A stretch of 5,642 bases of DNA, taken from Ferruginibacter sp. GTDB lineage: Bacteria; Bacteroidota; Bacteroidia; Chitinophagales; Chitinophagaceae. The stretch covers positions 1 to 5,642 of the forward strand of contig JAGPDJ010000185.1 in assembly GCA_018057635.1 (NCBI GenBank), read 5' to 3'. The position numbers and the translations under genes were made by a program. Positions within the stretch are counted from its first letter, which is position 1. Each line of letters starts with the position of its first letter. The notes under the pieces were generated by a model. The model was not told the origin of the DNA and searched no databases. It saw only the letters and a list, made by a program, of their open reading frames with translations. Shown piece by piece: positions 1-5,152 of this stretch.

Positions 1-1013
1 ATAGCTTTGAAATGGAACAGCTTATAACAGGCTCATTTGACCCCAATGATAAAAATTGCCTGGAAGGAGATAAGATTGACATTACCAGGGTGGGAGATTA
101 TGTACATTACCTGGTACGGTTTCAAAATACCGGGACAGATGTTGCAGAGAATGTTGTTATAACAGATATACTGGAAAATAATTTCAACTGGAATAGCCTG
201 GTGATATATCAAAGCAGCCATCCTTATAAATTAAAGCAAAGTTCCGGCAATAAGCTCGAGTTTATTTTCGAGGGTATAAACCTGCCTGCTGTAACTGTTG
301 ATGAACCGGGAAGCCATGGCTTTATAGCGTTTAAGGTTAGAACCGCAGCTACACTGGTACTGGGAGATTCTGTAAGGAACAGTGCGGCCATTTACTTTGA
401 TTTCAATTTACCGGTTATCACAAACACAACGAGGTCTGTTATAGATAGTGTGAAAATTATTCCGGTTGGTATTGAATATTTTAAAGGCGTTAAACAATCA
501 GGTAAAAATCTGCTTAACTGGAAAGTGAATTGCACCAGTTTACAGGTAAAATTTAACATTGAAAGAAGTACAGGCGGAAGAAATTTCACCAGCCTGCAAA
601 GCATAACAGCCAGCAATACACGCTGCCTGCAACCATTTGATTTCTCAGATAACAATCCTGCATCGGGCATGAATTATTATCGCATTAAAATGACTGATAT
701 AGACGGTAAAGTAACTTACAGTTCTGTGATCGCCCTGCTAAATAAAAAATCCGGTTTTGAAATTGTGAATCTCACCCCCAATCCTGTTACCAATGAAAAT
801 GCATTGCTTAATATTACTTCTGCTGAGAAGCAAACAGTGAATATTTTAGTAACAGATGCTTCAGGCAAAATAGTACACTCAACCTATCAACCTGTTATTG
901 CAGGTTTTACCCAGGTGAAACTAAATTTCAATAACCTAGCTACTGGCGTATACACGATTGCTGTTTATACAAATGAGGGAGAAAGAAAGACTGTGCAGTT
1001 TATCAAAAAATAG
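1..1013 (+). CDS. T9SS-secreted surface protein, DPNDK module plus sorting domain (5' partial)
   Basis: The reading frame is open to the left edge (first full codon at base 3, reading S-F-E before the first ATG at 12), so this is the C-terminal part of a longer gene and the ATG at 12 is internal. Counting from that ATG: residues 6-145 form a DUF7619-type module with the signatures GSFDPNDK, YLVRFQNTGT, SSHP, SHGFIAFKVR and AAIYFDFNLPVITN. Residues about 150-240 are a beta-rich stretch common before sorting domains in this group (LLNW, FNIERS, NYYRIKMTDIDGK). Residues about 245-333 are a T9SS type A sorting domain (LTPNPV, VTDASGK, LATGVYTIAV, final FIKK). Known for such tails: they direct proteins through the type IX system and are cleaved at the cell surface. 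The role of the mature protein is unknown because its N-terminus is missing. The last 94 residues are identical to the end of the protein at 1634-3664. Confidence 0.88.
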   Translation, partial: SFEMEQLITGSFDPNDKNCLEGDKIDITRVGDYVHYLVRFQNTGTDVAENVVITDILENNFNWNSLVIYQSSHPYKLKQSSGNKLEFIFEGINLPAVTVDEPGSHGFIAFKVRTAATLVLGDSVRNSAAIYFDFNLPVITNTTRSVIDSVKIIPVGIEYFKGVKQSGKNLLNWKVNCTSLQVKFNIERSTGGRNFTSLQSITASNTRCLQPFDFSDNNPASGMNYYRIKMTDIDGKVTYSSVIALLNKKSGFEIVNLTPNPVTNENALLNITSAEKQTVNILVTDASGKIVHSTYQPVIAGFTQVKLNFNNLATGVYTIAVYTNEGERKTVQFIKK

Positions 1014-1023
1014 TGTTTAACCG
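729..1023 (+). repeat. Direct repeat R1, copy 1 (sorting-domain segment)
   Basis: This 295-bp segment matches 3380-3674 at a constant offset of 2651 with only two differences, G827/A3478 and G956/A3607, both silent (Glu and Thr codons). It starts at the ATC of IALLNKK, covers the whole sorting domain and stop codon, and ends 10 bases past the stop, at the ACCG that begins the inverted repeat. Immediately upstream the two genes are clearly diverged, so the left edge is sharp. Confidence 0.95.
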
Positions 1024-1098
1024 GGGAGGCGCAGAGGCGCAGCGTTTAACAAGCGATAAAATGTAATAGTATTCTCTGAGTCTCCGCGCCTCTGCGGT
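1020..1098. repeat. Imperfect inverted repeat of the GCAGAGGCGCAG family
   Basis: The left arm 1020-1044 (begins ACCGGGGAGGCGCAGAGGCG) pairs with the right arm 1074-1098 (ends CGCGCCTCTGCGGT) around a 29-base loop. Nineteen of 25 positions are complementary, with some additional G-T pairs. It lies between the stop of the secreted protein and the start of the truncated alkB copy, and the right arm is followed by A-rich sequence, not a T tract. It may end upstream transcription, but it is mainly a member of a repeat family seen again at 3671-3751, 3917-3940 and 3969-3991. Confidence 0.8.
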
Positions 1099-1117
1099 AA
1101 AAATTAAAGAAATTACT

Positions 1118-1342
1118 TTGCAAATAAGGGTATTTAAATATTTATCTCCCATCAGCATTTACGGGCTGGCAATTCTTGCATTTACTTATACAGGTTTTTA
1201 TACCTGGCTACCCATGGTCTATGCCTGGGTGTTATTGCCTGTTACCGAACTTTTTTTAAAACCTGATGAGCACAATTTGGAAGCGGCAGAAGAGGAATTG
1301 GCTAAAAAGAACAGGTTGTATGTTTATATGCTGTATATCATT
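1118..1342 (+). repeat. Direct repeat R2, copy 1 (alkB 5' end)
   Basis: This segment matches 4016-4240 at offset 2898 with about 13 substitutions in 225 bases and no gaps. Weaker similarity continues a dozen bases further. Similarity also reaches a few bases upstream (TACTTTGCAAATA context and the CTGCGGTAAAAA arm). Confidence 0.92.
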
Positions 1343-1420
1343 TTTCATTTTCTGCCATGGGGCCAAAGACGGCGAGCCATAACAGGTGCTGTTTTTTTAA
1401 ACGGATGGAGATTTTCATGA
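1118..1420 (+). pseudogene. Truncated alkB-like membrane hydroxylase (5' fragment of duplicate)
   Basis: The first 75 codons are a near copy of the intact alkB-family gene at 4016-5098: 71 of 75 residues match, and at DNA level there are about 13 differences over 1118-1342, mostly silent. The same TTG start is used. Homology fades between 1342 and 1354 (YII then FHFLPWG in place of VPFQYVA), and the frame then reads about 25 unrelated residues to a TGA at 1418. Only the first membrane segments survive. All four histidine-rich motifs needed to bind the di-iron centre are missing, so it cannot be a functional hydroxylase. The mostly silent pattern of change suggests both copies were under selection for some time before the break. 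A translated short membrane peptide cannot be excluded. Confidence 0.85.
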
Positions 1421-1513
1421 AGTAAATTTAAGGTAGAACCGGGGTTAGACTTCATAGCTGTTGAAATGTTTAATGGCAGTAAGAAATATATCGCGATCAG
1501 GAAGCCGGTTTAA
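1421..1513 (+). other. Open-frame remnant after the alkB fragment, origin unknown
   Basis: Directly after the TGA at 1418-1420 the same frame stays open for 30 codons to a TAA at 1511-1513. The translation contains VEPGLDFIAVEMFNGSKKY and ends AIRKPV, which reads like a plausible protein end. It has no similarity that I can see to the intact AlkB sequence. It could be the tail of a gene that was joined to the broken alkB copy, or chance. An open run this short is not strong evidence of coding. A terminator-like hairpin starts nine bases before the stop, which fits a former gene end. Confidence 0.25.
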
Positions 1514-1524
1514 CACCGGTTTTT
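1502..1524 (+). terminator. Candidate Rho-independent terminator
   Basis: AAGCCGGT (1502-1509) pairs with ACCGGTTT (1515-1522) with one G-T wobble, around the loop TTAAC, and is followed by further T residues to 1524. The stem is short but GC-centred and the T run is in the expected place. It would end transcription coming from the alkB fragment before the LRR gene. The rest of the gap to 1633 is AT-rich with no clear motif. Confidence 0.45.
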
Positions 1525-1633
1525 ACTGTATATTATATAATCGCTATGTATAGTTATTACTGAATTTAAGTTGTAGATTTATAGAGCCAAAGAGCCAGAA
1601 TAATCCGTATTAATAACTGCTAAAAGTTTGTTT

Positions 1634-3664
1634 ATGAAACAATTTATATCATTGCTTTTTGTATTGTTTGTAATTGGTGCTAAGGCACAAATTGTGAATA
1701 TACCGGATGCGAATTTCAAACAGGCATTAGTAACTTATTCAGATCTGTTTGGAAGAACGATTGACACCAATAATGATGGTGAAATTCAGTATAGTGAGGC
1801 ATTGTTTTTTAGTCAGATTAACGGAGGATATAGTCTGACAATTAACAATAAGAATATCACCGACCTTACTGGTATAAAGGCTTTCAGTTCACTGAATTAT
1901 TTAAATTGTGGCTATAATCAATTGAACAGTTTAGACATCAGTAATATGCCGATTGAGAGTTTATCATGCATCAATAATAACCTTTCATTTGTTAACCTGG
2001 CTGGTTGCGGAAATTTAAGATTTGCTTCAATTGACCATAACCAGCTAAATTCCATTAATCTCACGGGCTTAAATAGTCTGACACAGCTTGGTGTTTCTTA
2101 TAATAATTTTACTTCACTTGATGTGAGTAATGCCCATGGACTTAAAACATTGTATTGTGAGCATAATCAATTAACATCACTTGACCTTAGCCAAAATTCA
2201 ATCAGGTACTTATACTGTGCCAATAATCAACTTACTTCTCTGAACGTAAAGAATAACCAGGCATTTGAATATACAACCAGTTTTCCACCTTTGTATGCTT
2301 CAGGTAATCCCGCACTTCAATATGTATGTGCTGATACTGCTGAAATTTTATTCTTATTGAATTATTTTGTTCAAAACGGAATGAACAATGTGCAGGTAGA
2401 TGCCAACTGCAGCTTTTCAACAAGCGGAGGTTATGGAACAGTGAATGGAGTAGCTAAGGTGGACCTGGATAACAACGGCTGCAATTTAGCTGATAACGGG
2501 AAAGTGATGCTACCATTAAAACTGATCAATGATAATGATACATCACAAAACTTTTTTTTGAAAGCCGATTCTTCCGGAGAATATTCTGTTCATACATATG
2601 CAGGAAATTATTCATTAACAACACTTAATCAAATACCATATTATAATATCAGCCCGGATACCATACATTTTACAACAACAGCCGGAACAACCCAAAATCT
2701 TAATTTTTGTATTACTCCGGATGGTGTACATAATGACCTTGATGTGATCTTCAATTATATTGTTGCATTTGTAAATGATACAACCCGTATGAGGATCATT
2801 TTCAGGAATAAAGGAACGCAGGCATTATCCGGCAATCTGCAGCTTGGTTATGATGACAATAAACTGGATTTTGTGTCTGCAGCCATACCAGTCAGCAGCC
2901 AATCTACAGGTAATTTAACCTGGGAATTTACAAACCTGCAACCATTTGAAACAAGGGTAATTGAGTATGTTTACATGAAAATATTATCTGCTCCAATAAA
3001 TAATATGGGTGATACACTTTCTTTTGTTGCAAGCATAGATTTTCCCGGTATAGATGAAACTCCGTCAGATAATATTTATTTGTATAAGGCAGTAATATCT
3101 CCAAATGTGCTTCCCATTACCATGGAGTATTTAAAAGGAACCAGTCGTTCCGGAAAACACTACCTCAACTGGAAAGCAACCTGTACAAGTTCTCATGCAG
3201 AATTTGTAATTGAAAGTAGTTCAGATGGCAGAACTTTTACTGCAATTGGAAATACAAGTGGAGATTATCTACGGTGCCGGCAACCATTCTACTTTACAGA
3301 TAACAATCCATTAAACGGAGTAAATTTTTACCGTATAAAAATGATAGATATAGATGGCAAAACATCAAACAGTACAACTATCGCCCTGCTAAATAAAAAA
3401 TCCGGTTTTGAAATTGTGAATCTCACCCCCAATCCTGTTACCAATGAAAATGCATTGCTTAATATTACTTCTGCTGAAAAGCAAACAGTGAATATTTTAG
3501 TAACAGATGCTTCAGGCAAAATAGTACACTCAACCTATCAACCTGTTATTGCAGGTTTTACCCAGGTGAAACTAAATTTCAATAACCTAGCTACTGGCGT
3601 ATACACAATTGCTGTTTATACAAATGAGGGAGAAAGAAAGACTGTGCAGTTTATCAAAAAATAG
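1634..3664 (+). CDS. Secreted leucine-rich-repeat protein with T9SS sorting domain
   Basis: The chosen ATG at 1634 gives MKQFISLLFVLFVIGAKAQ, a typical signal peptide; a TTG two codons upstream is possible but less likely. Product 676 residues. Residues 22-60 hold the NIPDANFK motif and a perfect EF-hand-like loop, DTNNDGEIQYSE (44-55). Residues 86-208 are six LRRs of 20-21 residues (pattern LxxLxCxxNQLTSLDLS). Residues 264-332 resemble a small beta-sandwich (GTVNGVAKVDLDNNGCN, then SSGEYSV and AGNYSLTTL). Residues 367-488 are a second beta-rich, DUF11-like region. Residues 500-582 precede the T9SS type A sorting domain (about 588-676). Family knowledge: such proteins are exported by Sec, cross the outer membrane by T9SS and often serve in adhesion or binding; the ligand is not visible. 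It lacks the DPNDK module present in the protein at 1-1013. It is probably monocistronic, with a hairpin repeat directly after the stop. Confidence 0.92.
   Translation: MKQFISLLFVLFVIGAKAQIVNIPDANFKQALVTYSDLFGRTIDTNNDGEIQYSEALFFSQINGGYSLTINNKNITDLTGIKAFSSLNYLNCGYNQLNSLDISNMPIESLSCINNNLSFVNLAGCGNLRFASIDHNQLNSINLTGLNSLTQLGVSYNNFTSLDVSNAHGLKTLYCEHNQLTSLDLSQNSIRYLYCANNQLTSLNVKNNQAFEYTTSFPPLYASGNPALQYVCADTAEILFLLNYFVQNGMNNVQVDANCSFSTSGGYGTVNGVAKVDLDNNGCNLADNGKVMLPLKLINDNDTSQNFFLKADSSGEYSVHTYAGNYSLTTLNQIPYYNISPDTIHFTTTAGTTQNLNFCITPDGVHNDLDVIFNYIVAFVNDTTRMRIIFRNKGTQALSGNLQLGYDDNKLDFVSAAIPVSSQSTGNLTWEFTNLQPFETRVIEYVYMKILSAPINNMGDTLSFVASIDFPGIDETPSDNIYLYKAVISPNVLPITMEYLKGTSRSGKHYLNWKATCTSSHAEFVIESSSDGRTFTAIGNTSGDYLRCRQPFYFTDNNPLNGVNFYRIKMIDIDGKTSNSTTIALLNKKSGFEIVNLTPNPVTNENALLNITSAEKQTVNILVTDASGKIVHSTYQPVIAGFTQVKLNFNNLATGVYTIAVYTNEGERKTVQFIKK
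1937..2257 (+). repeat. Tandem LRR-coding units within the secreted protein
   Basis: Successive units of about 60-63 bases encode the leucine-rich repeats, recognisable by the recurring N-(Q/N)-L-x-S-(L/I/V) core (NQLNSLDIS, NNLSFVNLA, NQLNSINLT, NNFTSLDVS, NQLTSLDLS, NQLTSLNVK). Units 5 and 6 are the most alike (LYCEHNQLTSLDLSQN and LYCANNQLTSLNVKNN), suggesting the most recent internal duplication. Edges are approximate. Confidence 0.75.
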
Positions 3665-3674
3665 TGTTTAACCG
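3380..3674 (+). repeat. Direct repeat R1, copy 2 (sorting-domain segment)
   Basis: This is the partner of 729-1023, 293 of 295 bases identical, both differences silent. It covers the last 94 codons, the TAG stop and 10 bases beyond. The 88 residues before it are only about 51% identical between the two proteins, against 100% inside it. Confidence 0.95.
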
Positions 3675-3751
3675 CAGAGACGCAGAGACGCGGTGTTCAC
3701 AATGAATATAAAATTATGAATGTAAACGCTGCGTCTCTGCGCCTCCGCGGT
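3671..3751. repeat. Long inverted repeat, likely terminator of the LRR gene
   Basis: Arms 3671-3695 (begins ACCGCAGAGACGCAGAGACG) and 3727-3751 (ends GCGCCTCCGCGGT) match at 21 of 25 positions, with two more as G-T pairs, around a 31-base loop. It begins seven bases after the stop codon and is followed by eight T residues (3753-3760), so on the plus strand it could work as an intrinsic terminator despite the large loop. The arms are built from an 8-base unit (GCAGAGAC). Confidence 0.75.
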
Positions 3752-3757
3752 ATTTTT

Positions 3758-3847
3758 TTTCACCACAAATCACTAAGGCGGAAAGCAGTACAAAGGGCAT
3801 TCATTCCAAAAACCTTGCGTCTTTGCCCCTTTGCGGCTTTGCGTGAA
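3758..3847. repeat. Second inverted repeat, TTTGCG/CACAAA family
   Basis: The left arm starts TTTCACCACAAATCACTAAG and the right arm (about 3813-3847) ends CCCCTTTGCGGCTTTGCG then TGAA. The arms are imperfectly complementary (the TTTCAC ends and several AAAG/CTTT blocks). The right arm has an 8-base rhythm of TTTGC (TTTGCCCC, TTTGCGGC, TTTGCGTG), the same period as the neighbouring GCAGAGAC repeat. Function unknown. Confidence 0.6.
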
Positions 3848-3916
3848 ACAAAAGAGAAAAGATTGCCATATACAGGCTCAAACCTGATACAATAGAAAAT
3901 ATTTTTTTATATTTTT

Positions 3917-3940
3917 CTGCGTCTCCCCACCTCTGCAGTA
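3917..3940. repeat. Isolated repeat arm (CTGCGTCTCC type)
   Basis: CTGCGTCTCCCCACCTCTGC followed by AGTA is a degenerate copy (about 18 of 23 positions) of the right arm of the inverted repeat ending at 3751. I see no left partner beside it, so it is a half element or part of a decayed one. Confidence 0.6.
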
Positions 3941-3954
3941 TTCCCAGGAAATAT

Positions 3955-3962
3955 TATCTTTG
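3955..3962 (+). promoter_or_regulatory. Candidate Bacteroidetes promoter -7 element for alkB
   Basis: TATCTTTG fits the known Bacteroidetes -7 consensus TAnnTTTG exactly and lies about 54 bases before the alkB start. No clear TTG -33 element is found at the usual distance, so the call rests on one motif. If used, the leader RNA would include the repeat arm at 3969-3991. The truncated alkB copy has no equivalent motif in its shorter spacer. Confidence 0.35.
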
Positions 3963-3968
3963 TTTTCC

Positions 3969-3991
3969 CCGCACCTCAGCGCCGCTGCGGT
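3969..3991. repeat. Isolated repeat arm next to the alkB start
   Basis: CCGCACCTCAGCGCCGCTGC followed by GGT is another degenerate right arm (about 17 of 23 positions to 3729-3751). It is followed by an A-rich stretch and the TACTTTGCAAATA start region, exactly as the right arm at 1076-1098 is before the truncated alkB copy. So it is the positional equivalent of that arm. Confidence 0.6.
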
Positions 3992-4015
3992 AAAAAAAAT
4001 AAAAAAGAAAATACT

Positions 4016-4240
4016 TTGCAAATACGGGTATTTAAATATTTATCTCCCATCAGCATTTACGGGCTGGCAATTCTTGCATTTACTTATACAGGTTTTTATA
4101 CCTGGCTTCCCATGATATATGCCTGGGTGTTATTGCCCCTGACCGAACTTTTTTTAAAACCTGATGAGCACAACATGGAAGCGGCAGAAGAGGAATTGGC
4201 CAAAAAGAACAGGTTGTATGATTACATGCTATATATCATT
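4016..4240 (+). repeat. Direct repeat R2, copy 2 (alkB 5' end)
   Basis: This is the partner of 1118-1342 at offset 2898, about 94% identical without gaps. Four codons differ in meaning (I/V, L/V, M/L, D/V); the other changes are silent. Confidence 0.92.
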
Positions 4241-5098
4241 GTGCCTTTTCAGTATGTCGCTTTGTTTTATTTTTTAATTTCAATGGGGCAGGCAGAACTA
4301 ACAGTGTGGGATAAAGCGGGCAGGATACTCAGCATGGGATTGTTGTGTGGTACATTTGGCATCAACGTGGCACATGAACTCGGGCACCGGGTTAATAAGT
4401 TTGAACAGTTCCTGGCAAAAGCACTATTGGCAACATCGCTCTATATTCATTTCTTTATAGAGCACAATAAGGGCCATCATAAAAATGTGGCCACACCCGA
4501 AGATCCCAGTTCTGCCAGGTACAATGAACCGGTGTATACTTTTTATTTCCGCACCATTATTTTCTCTTACCTCTCTGCCTGGAAAATTGCCAATGATGAT
4601 TGCCGTAAAAAAGGGAAAAGCATTTTTAGTTTACACAATGAAATGGTACAGGCACATATCGTTCAAATGATCCTGGTTGCTGTTATTTATTTTTTTGCAG
4701 GTTGGCTGATATGTTTGTATTTTATTGCTGCGGCATTTATTGGCATTGCATTGCTGGAAACGGTTAATTACATTGAGCATTATGGCCTCCAAAGAAAACA
4801 AACAGGAGCAGGGAATTACGAAAGAACCTTGCCTCATCACAGCTGGAACAGCAACCACATATTGGGAAGGATCATGTTGTTTGAACTGAGCCGGCACAGC
4901 GACCATCATTACATGGCCAGCAGGAAATACCAGGTTCTGCGTCATCACGAAAATGCCCCGCAATTACCCACCGGCTACCCGGGCAGCATGATACTTGCCA
5001 TGATTCCACCGGCATGGTTTTTTGTAATGAACAGGAAAATAAAAGCAGAAAATGGAAAGCGTTTTGAAACCTCACCCCAACACTCTCCCCCGAAATAA
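4016..5098 (+). CDS. alkB: AlkB-family alkane 1-monooxygenase (membrane di-iron hydroxylase)
   Basis: The 360-residue product carries the complete histidine signature of AlkB-type hydroxylases: HELGH (120-124), EHNKGHHKNVATPEDP (149-164), the diagnostic HYG motif NYIEHYGL (251-258) and LSRHSDHH (291-298), with SWNSNH just before (276-281). Hydrophobic segments near 11-47, 73-118, 130-148 and 215-250 fit the usual six-helix inner-membrane fold. Family knowledge: AlkB hydroxylates the terminal carbon of medium-chain alkanes using O2 and electrons from rubredoxin. The real substrate here is not shown, and no electron donor gene lies in the window. The start is TTG; no in-frame ATG exists before residue 33, and the same TTG is conserved in the truncated copy. 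No Shine-Dalgarno is visible, only an A-rich leader. The last nine or so residues (TSPQHSPPK) are encoded by an intergenic-type repeat and are probably not functional. Length is slightly below the roughly 400 of classical AlkB. Confidence 0.93.
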   Translation: MQIRVFKYLSPISIYGLAILAFTYTGFYTWLPMIYAWVLLPLTELFLKPDEHNMEAAEEELAKKNRLYDYMLYIIVPFQYVALFYFLISMGQAELTVWDKAGRILSMGLLCGTFGINVAHELGHRVNKFEQFLAKALLATSLYIHFFIEHNKGHHKNVATPEDPSSARYNEPVYTFYFRTIIFSYLSAWKIANDDCRKKGKSIFSLHNEMVQAHIVQMILVAVIYFFAGWLICLYFIAAAFIGIALLETVNYIEHYGLQRKQTGAGNYERTLPHHSWNSNHILGRIMLFELSRHSDHHYMASRKYQVLRHHENAPQLPTGYPGSMILAMIPPAWFFVMNRKIKAENGKRFETSPQHSPPK

Positions 5099-5139
5099 TC
5101 GGGGTCTTCGACAAAGGAGAGGGAGTAAGATTGGGTAAG
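5071..5139. repeat. Compound hairpin repeat overlapping the alkB stop
   Basis: An inner hairpin CCCCGA-AATAA-TCGGGG (5088-5104) sits inside an outer interrupted inverted repeat: CTCTCC (5083-5088) with GGAGAG (5116-5121), and ACCCCAA (5074-5080) with TTGGGT (5131-5136). The alkB stop codon TAA (5096-5098) is in the inner loop. No T tract follows on either strand, so it is not a standard intrinsic terminator, although it could still slow or end transcription from either convergent gene. It looks like a dispersed repeat that captured the gene end. Confidence 0.65.
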
Positions 5140-5152
5140 TTTCGTGACCCCC

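Larger units (their letters stand above)
3665..4015. other. Gene-free repeat-rich spacer upstream of alkB
   Basis: No coding frame is supported in these 351 bases. They hold one near-perfect inverted repeat (3671-3751), a second related inverted repeat rich in TTTGCG (3758-3847), an AT-rich stretch (about 3850-3916), two lone right-hand arms (3917-3940 and 3969-3991) and a promoter-like motif (3955-3962). The equivalent spacer before the truncated alkB copy is only 104 bases long and has a single inverted repeat, so 247 bases were gained here or lost there. Confidence 0.8.

Noticed and set aside
12..14. ATG as the start of the first gene
   Set aside because: The frame is open upstream to the window edge and the ATG lies just before a DPNDK module that is normally internal in much longer proteins; there is no signal peptide.
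392..670. Minus-strand open frame of 92 codons inside the first gene
   Set aside because: It is fully antisense to a well-supported coding region, with no recognisable domain.
1338..1418. Minus-strand 26-codon frame starting MKISIRLKKQHLLW
   Set aside because: It is too short, ends inside the alkB fragment and has no support from context, though its start looks signal-like.
1118..1420. Independent small membrane protein gene
   Set aside because: The near-identity to the alkB N-terminus followed by abrupt loss of homology fits a broken duplicate better; translation remains possible.
1628..1633. TTG as the start of the LRR protein
   Set aside because: The ATG two codons downstream gives a standard lysine-containing signal peptide (MKQFISLLF), so the TTG is not needed.
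729..3674. Composite transposon or insertion sequence bounded by the 295-bp repeats
   Set aside because: The repeats encode a secretion sorting domain, not a transposase, and no terminal inverted repeats or target duplications are visible.
4631..5114. Minus-strand open frames antisense to alkB
   Set aside because: They oppose the conserved histidine-motif region of AlkB and encode no recognisable protein; they are antisense shadows.
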